Part shown: piece by piece, positions 17,325-26,535 of the stretch
Numbering within the stretch: the stretch's first letter is position 1
How the letters are laid out: each line of letters starts with the position of its first letter
Source of the DNA: Rhizobium redzepovicii
GTDB taxonomy: Bacteria; Pseudomonadota; Alphaproteobacteria; Rhizobiales; Rhizobiaceae
DNA length: 64,000 nt
Assembly (NCBI RefSeq): GCF_019793435.1
Contig: NZ_JAILYH010000001.1
Coordinates: forward strand, 454,847 to 518,846
Direction of reading: 5' to 3'
The notes under the pieces: model-generated
The model's input: only the letters and a program-made list of their open reading frames with translations
Databases searched by the model: none
Told to the model about the DNA's origin: nothing
Program-made: the position numbers and the translations under genes

Positions 17325-18458
17325 ATGGCATTATCATGGCGTTTCTCCGTCTTGGCGGATCGGCACCGCGCTCTGGGATCGAAGCTCGAGGACTGGAGCG
17401 GTATGGGAACCGCCTGGACCTACGACAAGGACATGTCGGAAGAGCATGTCGCCATCCGCACCAAGGCCGGCATCATGGATGTCTCGGGCCTGAAAAAGGT
17501 GCATCTGGTCGGCCCGCACGCCATCGCCGTGCTCGACGCCATCACCACCCGCGACCTGACGAAGATTTATCCCGGCCGCTCGGTCTATGCGACCATGCTG
17601 AACGACCGCGGCCACTTCACCGACGACTGCATCGTCTATCGCACCGGCCCGAATTCCTGGATGCTGGTGCATGGCTCCGGCTCCGGGCATGAAGAGGTCG
17701 TCAAGCAGGCAGCGGGCCGCAATTGCGCCGTGCTGTTCGACGACGACCTGCACGACCTGTCGCTGCAGGGTCCGATCGCGGTCGACTATCTTGCCAAATA
17801 TGTGCCTGGCATCCGCGATCTCAAATATTTCCACCACATGCAGACGACGCTGTTCGGCGCGCCGGTGATGATCTCGCGCACCGGTTATACCGGCGAGCGC
17901 GGCTACGAGATCTTCGTGCGCGGCCAGGACGCGGTCATGGTCTGGGACCGGATCGTCGAAGAAGGCAAGGAGATGGGCATCATTCCCTGCTGCTTCTCCG
18001 TTCTCGACATGCTGCGGGTGGAAAGCTACCTGCTCTTCTATCCCTATGACAATTCGCAGATGTATCCCTTCGCCGATCAGCCGCCCGGCGACAGCCTCTG
18101 GGAACTCGGCCTCGACTTTACCGTCAGCCCCGGCAAGACGGGCTTCCGTGGCGCCGAGGAACATGCTCGCCTGAAGGGCAAGGAACGCTTCAAGATCTTT
18201 GGCATGCTGATCGATGCCGACGGACCGGCCGATCTCGGCGACGAAGTCTTTGCCGACGGCAAAAAGGTCGGCGTCATTACCTGCCCGAGCTATTCGTCGC
18301 TGACGCAGAAATCCATGGCGATTGCTCGTCTGGACGTTGACAAGGCAGTGCATGGGACGAAACTCGAAGTCCGCGGCAAGACCGTGATGGCAGGCGCCAC
18401 CGCCCATACGCTCCCCTTCGACGATCCGGAGAAGAAGAAGAGGACCGCCGTAGGTTAA
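17325..18458 (+). CDS. dmmD: GcvT-family aminomethyltransferase-like protein, DmmD type
   Basis: The 377-residue protein is a glycine-cleavage T-protein relative of the DmdA/dimethylamine group. Visible blocks are MGTAWTYDKDMSEEHVAIRT, a GIMDVSGLKKVHLVG folate-site segment, ISRTGYTGERGYEIFVRG and LDMLRVESYLLFYPYD. Such proteins take a methylene group from a demethylation reaction onto tetrahydrofolate. It is first in a tight five-gene run with dmmA, dmmB, dmmC and tmm, in the dmmDABC order described for marine methylamine users. The start is at 17325 because the WRFSVLADRHRALGSKLEDW segment is family-typical. Confidence 0.85.
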   Translation: MALSWRFSVLADRHRALGSKLEDWSGMGTAWTYDKDMSEEHVAIRTKAGIMDVSGLKKVHLVGPHAIAVLDAITTRDLTKIYPGRSVYATMLNDRGHFTDDCIVYRTGPNSWMLVHGSGSGHEEVVKQAAGRNCAVLFDDDLHDLSLQGPIAVDYLAKYVPGIRDLKYFHHMQTTLFGAPVMISRTGYTGERGYEIFVRGQDAVMVWDRIVEEGKEMGIIPCCFSVLDMLRVESYLLFYPYDNSQMYPFADQPPGDSLWELGLDFTVSPGKTGFRGAEEHARLKGKERFKIFGMLIDADGPADLGDEVFADGKKVGVITCPSYSSLTQKSMAIARLDVDKAVHGTKLEVRGKTVMAGATAHTLPFDDPEKKKRTAVG

Positions 18459-18469
18459 GGAGCACGCGA

Positions 18470-19075
18470 ATGCTCGTTGCAGGCATCAAGAGCCGACCAG
18501 TCTACACGGGCCTGACCATCCAGCCGCGCGCCCGGCGGCACATTTTCGCGCTCGAAGGGGAGGGCGCCAAGGCTCTCCTCGATCAGCAGCCGGCGCTTGA
18601 CGAAACGGCGCTTGCCCGCAGCGAAATCCTCTATGTCGCCCGCGGCTCTCAAGGGTCCGGCCTCGACGAGGCGCTGCGCCGCCTCGGCGCCGACATGTTC
18701 TTCACGGCGCCGACGATCGCCACACTGCTCTTCCGGCTGAAGGGTTCGCTCGCCACCGCTCATATGGGCACGCGGCTCTATATCTCGGGCACGGAAGGTT
18801 TCATCGGCCAGGCGATGCTTGTCGGCCTCGACTACGGCATGGACCATGCGTCCGTCATCACCGAGCATCGCGGTTCGCTGGCCCGGCGTGTGCAATGCGT
18901 CCATTGCAAGGGCATTACCGACGACGTCACCACCAGCCCCTTTGCCTGCAGCCATTGCGGGCTGCCGCTTCTGGTGCGCGACCATTATTCGCGTCGGCTC
19001 GCCGCCTTCCAGGGCGTCAATATCGATGCGGAAGAACCGGGCAGCGCGCCTGATCCGGAGGAGTTGTTCCTTTGA
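18470..19075 (+). CDS. dmmA: Dimethylamine monooxygenase subunit DmmA family protein
   Basis: This 201-residue protein has a DmmA-like N-terminal domain (EILYVARGSQGSGLDEALRR, TRLYISGTEGFIGQ) and a C-terminal zinc-ribbon-like part with two CxxC pairs (QCVHCKG and ACSHCGLPLLV). It is one of three subunits of the haem-dependent enzyme that oxidises dimethylamine to monomethylamine and formaldehyde. It starts 11 bases after dmmD behind AAGGAG and overlaps dmmB by four bases. Confidence 0.87.
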   Translation: MLVAGIKSRPVYTGLTIQPRARRHIFALEGEGAKALLDQQPALDETALARSEILYVARGSQGSGLDEALRRLGADMFFTAPTIATLLFRLKGSLATAHMGTRLYISGTEGFIGQAMLVGLDYGMDHASVITEHRGSLARRVQCVHCKGITDDVTTSPFACSHCGLPLLVRDHYSRRLAAFQGVNIDAEEPGSAPDPEELFL

Positions 19076-20037
19076 GCGGTGGCACTGAAATTCCTGTCCG
19101 CGTGACGCGGATCACGCCGATCGCCGAGCGCGTCAAGCGCTTCCGTTTCGAGCGCCTTGACGGCAAGCTGATGCCTTATTTCTCCGGCGGCGCGCACGTC
19201 ATCGTTTTGATGAACGATGGCGGCCATATGCGCCGCAACGCCTATTCGCTGATGTCGCCGCCGCATGATTGCGCAGCCTATGAGATCAGCGTGCTGCATG
19301 TCGAGGATTCGCGCGGCGGCTCCACCTTCATGCATGAGAAGCTCAGCGAAGGCGACGAGCTGAAGGTCAGCTATCCCGTCAACCTGTTCCAGCCTGACTG
19401 GCGCGGGCGCAAGCACCTTCTGATCGCCGGCGGCATCGGCATCACCCCCTTCATCGCGATGATGGAGCAGTTTTCCCGCGAGGGCGCCAATTTCGAGCTG
19501 CATTATGCCATCCGCACGCGCGACCGCGGCGCCTATTGGCAGCAACTTGTCGAGCGCTATGGCGGACATCGGATCAAGATCTATTGCGACGCCGAAGGCG
19601 ACGCCATCCCCCTGACGCGCCTGCTGGGCACCCAGCCGCTCGGCACGCATCTTTATGTCTGCGGCCCGTCCGGCATGATCGACGGCGTGCTGAAAACCGG
19701 CCTCAACGCCGGCTGGCCGGAACAGAACCTGCATTCGGAACGGTTCCTGTCGTCACTGCCCGGCAAGCCCTTCGCGATCGAGCTCCTGCGGTCCGGCAAG
19801 ACCGTGAAGGTCGGCCATCACGAAAGCATGCTGGAGGCGATCGAGGCGGCGGGCGTCGACGCGCCCTTCCTCTGTCGCGGCGGCGCCTGCGGTCAATGCG
19901 AGACCGGGGTCGTCACTTGCGACGGCAAGCTGCTGCACCATGACGTCTATTTGACGAGCGAAGAAAAAGCATCCGGCCGCAAGGTGATGATCTGCGTTTC
20001 CCGCTTCGAGGGAAACACGCTGCATCTTGATCTTTAG
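19072..20037 (+). CDS. dmmB: Dimethylamine monooxygenase reductase subunit (PDR/VanB family)
   Basis: The 321-residue flavoprotein has an FMN-binding FNR domain (MRRNAYSLMSPP), an NAD(P)-binding domain (LLIAGGIGITPFIAMMEQ, LYVCGPSGMIDGVL) and a C-terminal plant-type 2Fe-2S ferredoxin (CRGGACGQCETGVVTC). It carries electrons from NAD(P)H to the haem subunit. Translation starts at a TTG that overlaps the dmmA stop (TTGA), with GGAGGAG upstream, so it is translationally coupled. Confidence 0.88.
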   Translation: MSGGTEIPVRVTRITPIAERVKRFRFERLDGKLMPYFSGGAHVIVLMNDGGHMRRNAYSLMSPPHDCAAYEISVLHVEDSRGGSTFMHEKLSEGDELKVSYPVNLFQPDWRGRKHLLIAGGIGITPFIAMMEQFSREGANFELHYAIRTRDRGAYWQQLVERYGGHRIKIYCDAEGDAIPLTRLLGTQPLGTHLYVCGPSGMIDGVLKTGLNAGWPEQNLHSERFLSSLPGKPFAIELLRSGKTVKVGHHESMLEAIEAAGVDAPFLCRGGACGQCETGVVTCDGKLLHHDVYLTSEEKASGRKVMICVSRFEGNTLHLDL

Positions 20038-20068
20038 CGGCATCGGAAGCGGAACAAGGAGACCGGAC

Positions 20069-21109
20069 ATGGCAATCGTCTTCAAGCAGGAAACCTTCCG
20101 GAACGATTTCAGCTACCGGAACAGCCCCGAAAACATCCGGCGTTTCCCGTTTCCCTTCGACCGCGACGAATACATGTATTCGGTCAACATGGAGCCTCAT
20201 GTGCACGGCCGGGCGGGAACCGTCTACGAAAGCCTGATCGACGTCGACGAGCATTATGTCGCCGAGATGCACGACCGGGCCCTGGTCCTGAAGGAAGATC
20301 CGCTGCGCTACCAGGCGCTGCCTCATATGATGAGCGCGCAGTGGGACACGCTCGAATTGCTGATGGAAGAGCAGGCGGCAGGGTATCCCGATCATTTCAC
20401 GCTGATCCGCAACGGCGACCAGTGGCGCTGGATCAACCGCCCGCTCGGCATCGACGACAGCTTCACCTTCGGCGATGCCTCGACGCTGCCCTATGAGCCC
20501 TTCGAATATATCACCCGCCAGGCCCAGGGCGACTTCTGCATCGTCGACCAGCGCGACAGCAATCTCTGGATGGACGCCGGCATGGTGACGACGCAGGCCG
20601 ACTGGTCGCTCGATTTCGATATCGGCATGAACTTCATGGAATGGCACGGGCCGGTGCCGCTCGCCCACCAGATCGGCGTCTTCGACCGTGCGCTGAAATT
20701 CCTGCTGAACCTGCAGCAGGGCAAGCCGACACGACGCTTCAACTGGACGATGACGATCAATCCGCGGCTCGACACCAGCCCGGAGAATTATCACAAATGG
20801 GGTCCGGACCGCACGACGGTGACGCCGGAGAATGTCGGCGAGAAGGTGCATCTTCGCGTCGAGCTGCAAAGCCTCTGGCGCCTGCCGCGCTCGAACGCCA
20901 TCCTCTTCGTCATCCGCTGCTACCTGATGAACATGGAAGAGCTCGTCACCGTGCCGAAATGGGCGCGCCGCTTTCCGCGCGTGCTGAAGACGCTGCCGCC
21001 CGAGCTCATCGACTACAAGGGCCTCACCCGCTTCCGCGAGACGACGATCGACTGGCTTTCCAAATATGACGACGGGGCGCCGACCAGCCCCGGCATCTAT
21101 CCGGACTGA
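20069..21109 (+). CDS. dmmC: Haem-dependent oxidative N-demethylase alpha-like subunit (DUF3445)
   Basis: The 346-residue protein belongs to the HODM alpha/DUF3445 family, in which a PAS-like fold has become a haem enzyme. Typical blocks are NMEPHVHGRAGTVYESLID, DHFTLIRNGDQWRWINRPLG, WSLDFDIGMNFMEWHGPVPL and LRVELQSLWRLPRSNAILFVI. The start MAIVFKQETF at 20069 follows AAGGAGACCGG. It is expected to be the catalytic subunit of dimethylamine monooxygenase, fed by DmmB. Confidence 0.87.
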   Translation: MAIVFKQETFRNDFSYRNSPENIRRFPFPFDRDEYMYSVNMEPHVHGRAGTVYESLIDVDEHYVAEMHDRALVLKEDPLRYQALPHMMSAQWDTLELLMEEQAAGYPDHFTLIRNGDQWRWINRPLGIDDSFTFGDASTLPYEPFEYITRQAQGDFCIVDQRDSNLWMDAGMVTTQADWSLDFDIGMNFMEWHGPVPLAHQIGVFDRALKFLLNLQQGKPTRRFNWTMTINPRLDTSPENYHKWGPDRTTVTPENVGEKVHLRVELQSLWRLPRSNAILFVIRCYLMNMEELVTVPKWARRFPRVLKTLPPELIDYKGLTRFRETTIDWLSKYDDGAPTSPGIYPD

Positions 21110-21159
21110 GGCGCAGCGATGTGCGAGATAAAACGATATAATCAAGAGGGGAATGCTTC

Positions 21160-22497
21160 ATGACAAGAGTAGCCGTCATCGGTGCCGGTCCTTCCGGGCT
21201 GGCGCAGCTGCGCGCCTTTCAATCGGCTGCCCAGAAGGGCGCCGAGATCCCGGAGATCGTCTGCTTCGAAAAGCAGTCGGACTGGGGCGGGCTCTGGAAC
21301 TATACCTGGCGCACCGGGCTCGACGAATATGGCGAGCCGGTGCATGGCAGCATGTATCGTTATCTCTGGTCGAACGGCCCGAAGGAATGCCTCGAATTCG
21401 CCGATTATTCCTTCGAGGAGCATTTCGGCAAGCCGATCGCTTCCTATCCGCCGCGCGCCGTGCTCTGGGATTATATCAAGGGCCGCGTCGAAAAGGCCAA
21501 TGTCCGCCATTGGGTGCGCTTCAGCACGCCGGTGCGCATGGTTCGCTTCGACGATCAGACGGAGAAATTCACGGTGACGGCGCATAACCGCGTCGAGGAC
21601 CGGATGTATGACGAGGAATTCGACTATGTCGTCGTGGCATCAGGCCACTTCTCGACGCCGAACGTGCCCTATTTCGAGGGCGTGAAGACCTTCAACGGCC
21701 GCGTCCTGCATGCCCATGATTTCCGCGACGCGCTGGAGTTCAAGGGCAAGGATATCCTCATCGTCGGCCGCAGCTATTCGGCCGAAGACATCGGCTCGCA
21801 ATGCTGGAAATACGGCGCAAAGTCGGTGACGACGAGCTACCGCTCGAAGCCGATGGGCTTCAAATGGCCTGAGAATTTCGAGGAACGGCCGCTGCTGACC
21901 CGGCTTGAAAACCGCACGGCGTATTTCCTCGACGGATCGAGCAAGGAGGTCGACGCGCTGATCCTCTGCACCGGCTACCAGCACCATTTCCCCTTCCTGC
22001 CCGACGATCTCCGGCTGAAGACCGCCAACCGCCTCTGGGCCGACAGCCTCTACAAGGGGGTGATCTTCGATAAGAACCCGCAGCTCTTCTATATCGGCAT
22101 GCAGGACCAATTCTATACCTTCAACATGTTCGACGTACAGGCCTGGTGGGCACGCGACGTGATGATGGGCCGCATCACCCTGCCGCCGGAAGAGGAGCTG
22201 AAGGCCAATTTCGACATGTGGCGGGCCCGCGAAGAGACGCTTGAGGATGCCGAGCAGATGATCTGGTATCAGGGCGACTATGTGAAGGAACTGCTTGCCG
22301 AGACCGATTATCCCTCCTTCGACATCGAAGGCACCAACCGGACCTTCATGGAGTGGGAACACCACAAGGCGGACAATATCATGGGCTTCCGCGACCACGC
22401 CTATCGATCGCTGATGACCGGCAACATGTCGCCGACGCACCACACGCCCTGGGTCGAGGCGCTAGACGATTCCAAGGAGGAATATCTGCGCAACTGA
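21160..22497 (+). CDS. tmm: Trimethylamine monooxygenase (flavin-containing monooxygenase)
   Basis: The 445-residue class B flavoprotein monooxygenase has the FAD motif [12 protein letters not shown] at the N-terminus and the FMO-identifying segment [14 protein letters not shown] around residue 185. The NADPH site [15 protein letters not shown] follows. Length and the [19 protein letters not shown] and [12 protein letters not shown] blocks match bacterial Tmm, which oxidises trimethylamine to TMAO. It lies 50 bases after dmmC behind AAGAGGGGAA, and is the last gene of the run. Other small N- and S-nucleophiles may also be substrates. Confidence 0.9.
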   Translation: MTRVAVIGAGPSGLAQLRAFQSAAQKGAEIPEIVCFEKQSDWGGLWNYTWRTGLDEYGEPVHGSMYRYLWSNGPKECLEFADYSFEEHFGKPIASYPPRAVLWDYIKGRVEKANVRHWVRFSTPVRMVRFDDQTEKFTVTAHNRVEDRMYDEEFDYVVVASGHFSTPNVPYFEGVKTFNGRVLHAHDFRDALEFKGKDILIVGRSYSAEDIGSQCWKYGAKSVTTSYRSKPMGFKWPENFEERPLLTRLENRTAYFLDGSSKEVDALILCTGYQHHFPFLPDDLRLKTANRLWADSLYKGVIFDKNPQLFYIGMQDQFYTFNMFDVQAWWARDVMMGRITLPPEEELKANFDMWRAREETLEDAEQMIWYQGDYVKELLAETDYPSFDIEGTNRTFMEWEHHKADNIMGFRDHAYRSLMTGNMSPTHHTPWVEALDDSKEEYLRN

Positions 22498-22515
22498 TCG
22501 GACGGCGAGTGCTTG

Positions 22516-22549
22516 GCCGGACGAAGGTGTTCGTACATTTTCGTCCGGC
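22516..22549 (+). terminator. Inverted repeat after tmm
   Basis: GCCGGACGAA and TTCGTCCGGC are perfect 10-base arms around 14 bases, starting 18 bases after the tmm stop. No U-tract follows, so it may act with Rho or as an mRNA 3' stabiliser. Confidence 0.5.
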
Positions 22550-22623
22550 ATAGTATGGCCGGCGCCTTTTTAAACGAGCCGACATAAATCCATCCGCAAC
22601 TCTTCTCTTCGAACGTGGCCCTC

Positions 22624-23226
22624 ATGGATTTTCAAACGAGCATCCTCGGACGCATGAGCGGTTTTCTCTATCGCTGCCGTGCCGATGAAAACTATACGAT
22701 GCTTGAGATGACCAACGGCATCGAGCGCATTTTCGGCTACCCCGCCGACGACATCATCGGCAACCGTGCGCGGACCTTCACCTCGATCATGTACGAGGAA
22801 GACGTTCCCTTGATGGACGAAATCGTCGGCCGGGCGCTGGAGAAGCGCGCGGACTGGACGATGGAATACCGCATCCGCCATGCGATGGGCCATCTGATCT
22901 GGGTGACGGAGACCGGCGGCGGCATATGGGACCCCAAGGGCGAGCTTCTCTACCTCGAAGGCAGCATCATCAACATCGAATCGCTCTATCAGCGAATCGA
23001 CGAGCGGACCGCCGACATGCGCGTCACCGCTTCGAAGACCAACGAGATCCTGCAATCGCTGCGCTACCTGAAGCTGCTTGCCGTCAATGCCGGCATCGAA
23101 GCAGCCCGCGCCGGCACCGCCGGATCGGGCTTTGCCGTGCTTGCCGCCGAGATGCGCATGCTTGCCAACTCCTCCGAAGAGGCCGCGCGCGCCATTTCCG
23201 AGGCGCAACGCAAGGCCGAAGGCTGA
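22624..23226 (+). CDS. PAS-domain protein with a short chemoreceptor-like tail
   Basis: In 200 residues there is one PAS_3 domain (about 10-120; IFGYPADDIIGNRARTF, WTMEYRIRHAMGHLIWV) and a helical stretch resembling half of a methyl-accepting chemotaxis signalling hairpin (LKLLAVNAGIEAARAGTAGS, then FAVLAAEMRMLANSSEEAAR). There is no transmembrane segment, so it is a soluble sensor. A full MCP signalling module is about twice as long. ATG 22624 is preferred over GTG 22615. It sits alone between tmm and minC and nothing shows its signal. Confidence 0.8.
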   Translation: MDFQTSILGRMSGFLYRCRADENYTMLEMTNGIERIFGYPADDIIGNRARTFTSIMYEEDVPLMDEIVGRALEKRADWTMEYRIRHAMGHLIWVTETGGGIWDPKGELLYLEGSIINIESLYQRIDERTADMRVTASKTNEILQSLRYLKLLAVNAGIEAARAGTAGSGFAVLAAEMRMLANSSEEAARAISEAQRKAEG

Positions 23227-23369
23227 GCGTTTCCGCTAGCAAGGAAATATTTACGGCTCAGGTCGAAAACGCAGTTGTTAACCGTGCGGCCATATCAAAT
23301 ATGACCACGTATTTTCAATGACTTGCTTCAATTTCGCGGTTGAAAAAACGCTTGTCATTGCCGCTAATA

Positions 23370-23395
23370 TTAAGGTCGCGTTAACCTTTTGTTAA
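23370..23395. promoter_or_regulatory. Two overlapping CtrA boxes upstream of minC
   Basis: TTAA occurs at 23370-23373, 23381-23384 and 23392-23395, each pair separated by exactly seven bases. This makes two overlapping TTAA-N7-TTAA sites, the consensus of the cell-cycle regulator CtrA, 42 bases before the minC start. Repression of min genes by CtrA is known in Sinorhizobium meliloti, so this is likely a real control site. Confidence 0.7.
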
Positions 23396-23436
23396 CCATA
23401 GCAGCGGTAGATATGGTCAACGATTTCTTCACATAG

Positions 23437-24159
23437 ATGACCAAAGTGCTAACAGACGCTCGCTCTATCCGCATCAAGGGCCGCTCCTTTCTGGCCGTCA
23501 TGTTGTCTCCGGACCTTCCTTTCGATGATTGGTTGGCGAGGCTCGACGATCTGGCCGCGCGTTCGGCCGGCTTCTTCCTCGGACGGCCTGTTGTGCTCGA
23601 TCTGACGGACCTGCAAATCGACCGGCCGCAGCTGAAAGAGCTGATTGCCGAACTGGCCAAGCGCAATGTCAGCATCATGGGCATCGAGGGCGCACGGCCT
23701 TCCATTCTCGGCGCGGGCATGCCGCCGGCGCTCAAAGGCGGCCGCTCCGCTTCAGACATCGAGGTTCAGGCCAATGAGCCTGCCGGTTCGCCGGTGAAAC
23801 CTGAAGTCGCCGCGATCCGCCCGGCAACGACGCAATCGATCGTCATCAGGGAGCCGGTGCGCTCCGGGCAATCGGTGATCTTCCCGGAAGGCGACGTCAC
23901 GGTCATCGGATCGGTCGCCTCCGGCGCCGAGGTCATCGCCGGCGGGTCGGTCCATATCTATGGGGCGCTGCGTGGCCGCGCCATGGCGGGGTCCATCGGC
24001 AACGCATCGGCGCGGATCTTTTGCCGCAAGCTGGAAGCCGAGCTGGTCGCAATCGACGGCGTTTACAAAATGGCGGAAGACATGGCCGCCAATCTTCGTG
24101 GACAGGCTGTTCAGCTCTGGCTCGAAGAAGATGCGATCATGGCGGAAAAAATGACCTGA
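23437..24159 (+). CDS. minC: Septum site-determining protein MinC
   Basis: The 240-residue protein has an N-terminal MinC_N domain (IKGRSFLAVMLSPDLPFDDW ... LDLTDLQIDRPQLKELIAEL) and a C-terminal beta-helix (VIFPEGDVTVIGSVASGAEV, GGSVHIYGALRGRAMAG), joined by a proline-rich linker. MinC inhibits FtsZ assembly away from mid-cell. It heads minCDE and is preceded by CtrA-type boxes. Confidence 0.95.
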   Translation: MTKVLTDARSIRIKGRSFLAVMLSPDLPFDDWLARLDDLAARSAGFFLGRPVVLDLTDLQIDRPQLKELIAELAKRNVSIMGIEGARPSILGAGMPPALKGGRSASDIEVQANEPAGSPVKPEVAAIRPATTQSIVIREPVRSGQSVIFPEGDVTVIGSVASGAEVIAGGSVHIYGALRGRAMAGSIGNASARIFCRKLEAELVAIDGVYKMAEDMAANLRGQAVQLWLEEDAIMAEKMT

Positions 24160-24236
24160 CGACAGCGCCGCGCGGCTTTGAGAAACGCGTGAAGGATGCT
24201 GAGACACTTCGAATTACTGCGGCAAAGGAGAGAGAC

Positions 24237-25052
24237 ATGGGGAAAGTGATCGTCGTCACGTCAGGGAAGGGCGGGGTCGGAAAGACGACCTCGACCGCCG
24301 CATTGGGAGCGGCGCTGGCGCAACGCAATGAAAAAGTCGTCGTCGTCGATTTCGACGTCGGCTTGCGCAATCTCGACCTGGTCATGGGCGCCGAGCGCCG
24401 GGTCGTCTACGACCTGATCAATGTCATCCAGGGCGACGCCAAGCTCACCCAGGCGCTGATCCGCGACAAGCGGCTGGAGACGCTGTTCCTGCTGCCGGCC
24501 TCGCAGACGCGCGACAAGGACAATCTCACGGCCGAGGGCGTGGAACGGGTCATCAACGACCTGAAGCGCTATTTCGACTGGATCATCTGCGACAGCCCGG
24601 CCGGGATCGAGCGCGGCGCAACGCTTGCCATGCGCCATGCCGATGTTGCCGTCGTCGTCACCAATCCCGAAGTCTCGTCGGTGCGCGATTCCGATCGCAT
24701 CATCGGCCTGCTCGATGCCAAGACCGCCAAGGCCGAACGCGGCGAGCGGATGGAAAAGCACCTGCTTCTCACCCGTTACGACGCCAACCGCGCCGAGCGC
24801 GGCGACATGCTCAAGGTGGATGACGTGCTGGAAATCCTGTCCATCCCGCTGCTCGGCATCGTGCCTGAAAGCATGGACGTCCTGCGCGCCTCCAATATCG
24901 GTGCGCCGGTCACGCTGGCAGAAAGCCGCAGCCCGGCTGCGATGGCCTATTTCGATGCCGCCCGCCGGCTCGCCGGCGAATTGGTGCCGATGGCGATCCC
25001 TGAGGAAAAGCGCAATATTTTCGGCAAGATCTTCGGACGGAGGGCGGCATGA
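24237..25052 (+). CDS. minD: Septum site-determining ATPase MinD
   Basis: The 271-residue ParA/MinD ATPase starts [20 protein letters not shown], the deviant Walker A motif, after [31 protein letters not shown] and the switch [12 protein letters not shown] are present. The C-terminus ends in the basic amphipathic membrane-targeting helix ([16 protein letters not shown]). It recruits MinC to the membrane and oscillates with MinE. Its stop overlaps the minE start. Confidence 0.96.
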   Translation: MGKVIVVTSGKGGVGKTTSTAALGAALAQRNEKVVVVDFDVGLRNLDLVMGAERRVVYDLINVIQGDAKLTQALIRDKRLETLFLLPASQTRDKDNLTAEGVERVINDLKRYFDWIICDSPAGIERGATLAMRHADVAVVVTNPEVSSVRDSDRIIGLLDAKTAKAERGERMEKHLLLTRYDANRAERGDMLKVDDVLEILSIPLLGIVPESMDVLRASNIGAPVTLAESRSPAAMAYFDAARRLAGELVPMAIPEEKRNIFGKIFGRRAA

Positions 25053-25309
25053 GTATTTTCCGTCTTTTCAACAAGCAGAGAACCGCACCGGCCGCTCGCG
25101 AACGCCTACAGGTGCTTCTTGCCCACGAACGTTCCTCGGCCGGGTCGGACCTGGTCACGCTGCTGCGCGAAGAAATCCTTGCGGTGATCGCCAAGCATGT
25201 CGAACTCGATCATGACAAGGTGCAGGTGACGATCGATCGCAACGAATTCGTCTCGACGCTCGAGATCGATGTCGAAATCCCGCTGAACGCAGCCGTGCAG
25301 GCCGCTTGA
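25049..25309 (+). CDS. minE: Cell division topological specificity factor MinE
   Basis: This 86-residue protein has the N-terminal MinD-binding and membrane segment ([29 protein letters not shown]) and a C-terminal dimerisation half ([19 protein letters not shown]). It stimulates MinD ATPase at the ring edge and sets the oscillation. It overlaps minD by ATGA and closes the operon. Confidence 0.95.
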   Translation: MSIFRLFNKQRTAPAARERLQVLLAHERSSAGSDLVTLLREEILAVIAKHVELDHDKVQVTIDRNEFVSTLEIDVEIPLNAAVQAA

Positions 25310-25315
25310 AAGAGG

Positions 25316-25344
25316 GCGCTGCCTGTTATGACGACAGGCAGCGC
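25316..25344. terminator. Hairpin between convergent minE and the DUF6481 gene
   Basis: GCGCTGCCTGT and ACAGGCAGCGC pair perfectly (11 bp) around TATGACG, six bases after the minE stop and six before the end of the convergent gene. It can serve both directions, though neither side has a clear T-run. Confidence 0.6.
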
Positions 25345-25350
25345 TGACAG

Positions 25351-25731
25351 TCACGACTTTCTGGCTTTCCGATTGGCGTAACGCAGGTCGCGTGCGGCCT
25401 TCCGGGCGGCTTCGTCGGCAATGACGCGAGCGATCCGGTCCTTGTCAGCTGCTTCGCGCGCGTCGGCGTCGGCGCGTGCTGCAGCCTCCGCGGCGGCCTG
25501 GCGTTCTGCTTCCGCGGCTTTCGCCTGCTCCACTTCCTCACGCTTTACCCGTTCGCGCTCGGCGCGGCGTTCTTCCCTGGCGGCAGCGACGGCCTGACGC
25601 TCCGCTTGCTTTGCCAGCCGAGTCGGCTCAGCCTTATCCTTGGCGTCACGATACGCATTGAGGAGAGCGGCCTTTGCTTCGGCAGCGGCGCTGCGACGAT
25701 CGGAAAGCTCATTGTTTCTGGCGTTTTTCAA
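25351..25731 (-). CDS. DUF6481-type charged coiled-coil protein
   Basis: The 126-residue product is almost all helix-forming Ala, Glu, Arg and Lys (for example AAAREERRAERERVKREEVE) and ends in a basic tail (RDLRYANRKARKS). It is a small conserved alphaproteobacterial protein without known function; I match it to the DUF6481 family by general likeness. It lies convergent to minE. Confidence 0.65.
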   Translation of the reverse strand: MKNARNNELSDRRSAAAEAKAALLNAYRDAKDKAEPTRLAKQAERQAVAAAREERRAERERVKREEVEQAKAAEAERQAAAEAAARADADAREAADKDRIARVIADEAARKAARDLRYANRKARKS

Positions 25732-25761
25732 TTCTGTTACCTGACTGTTTGGCTGCGACGT

Positions 25762-25812
25762 TAGAGCATGATTGCCGAAAACTGTGCGGCTTTCGCATGA
25801 CCCTATGCTCTA
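25762..25812. repeat. RIME-like palindromic intergenic element
   Basis: TAGAGCAT (25762-25769) and ATGCTCTA (25805-25812) enclose an inner palindrome with CGAAA ... TTTCG. Sequences of this type, beginning TTAGAGCATGAT and carrying a CCGAAAA ... TTTCGG core, are scattered between genes in Rhizobium genomes (Rhizobium-specific intergenic mosaic elements). Confidence 0.6.
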
Positions 25813-25875
25813 TGTATTCGATTGGGATCCGAATGCTATTATGCCAATCCGGCTTGAAATCATCTAGATCTTGAA

Positions 25876-26100
25876 TCACTTTTTCTTTTTTCGCTTCACG
25901 GCTGTGCCGGCGGCCGCCATCAAGCGATCCTGCAATTCCTTGGCCTCACGGGCTTCGCGCAATCTCAAGGTCTTTTCCTCGCGGGCGCGCACGGTCTGAT
26001 CGATCTCTTCGACCGCGCGGCTGCGCGCCAGGAATTGCGACTGTACGTTTCCAAAGGCGATTTCCGCCCGCTGGCGCGATTTGCTGTGTGTGTCTGTCAT
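25876..26100 (-). CDS. Small basic protein of unknown function
   Basis: The 74-residue protein begins MTDTHSKSRQRAEIAFGN at 26100; the frame is open further upstream but that start is better supported by the family-like charged N-terminus. It is helical and ends in a lysine tail (AAAGTAVKRKKKK). Proteins of this sort are annotated as hypothetical in rhizobia. It sits between the DUF6481 gene and the cold-shock gene on the same strand, and no function can be assigned. Confidence 0.55.
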   Translation of the reverse strand: MTDTHSKSRQRAEIAFGNVQSQFLARSRAVEEIDQTVRAREEKTLRLREAREAKELQDRLMAAAGTAVKRKKKK

Positions 26101-26325
26101 ATCAGTCCTGGATTTTCGTGACAGCGCCGCCCGTCTCAAGACGTGCAAAGGACGCTGGAACACTTTGACTTGCTGCATAATTCCTTAGATCGATTCCGAT
26201 TTAAGGAATGGTGCAGTGGCCCGCTCGAGCGCAGCAAAAAGGCCAGGCAATTTGCCTGACCTCGCCGGTATCACGCTTTCAACAGTGCCAGTACATCCGT
26301 GGTCAAAGGAAAGCCGATATCAATT

Positions 26326-26535
26326 TCAGGCAGCTTGAAGATTGCAAGCGGACATTTTGCCCGACTTGTTATCGCGCTCAAGCTCGTAGCCGATCTTCTG
26401 GCCTTCGACGATTTCACGCATGCCGGCGCGCTCGACGGCAGAGATGTGAACGAAGGCGTCAGCGCCGCCGTCATCAGGCTGGATGAAGCCGAAGCCCTTG
26501 GTGGAATTGAACCATTTAACTGTGCCAGTGGTCAT
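26326..26535 (-). CDS. Cold-shock protein (CspA family)
   Basis: This 69-residue OB-fold protein starts MTTGTVKWFNSTKGFGFIQP (RNP-1 KGFGFI) and contains DAFVHISAV (RNP-2 VFVHI-like). It binds single-stranded RNA or DNA and prevents structure formation. The start at 26535 is the usual one of the family. A strong promoter lies about 140 bases upstream, leaving a long leader as in other csp mRNAs. Confidence 0.93.
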   Translation of the reverse strand: MTTGTVKWFNSTKGFGFIQPDDGGADAFVHISAVERAGMREIVEGQKIGYELERDNKSGKMSACNLQAA

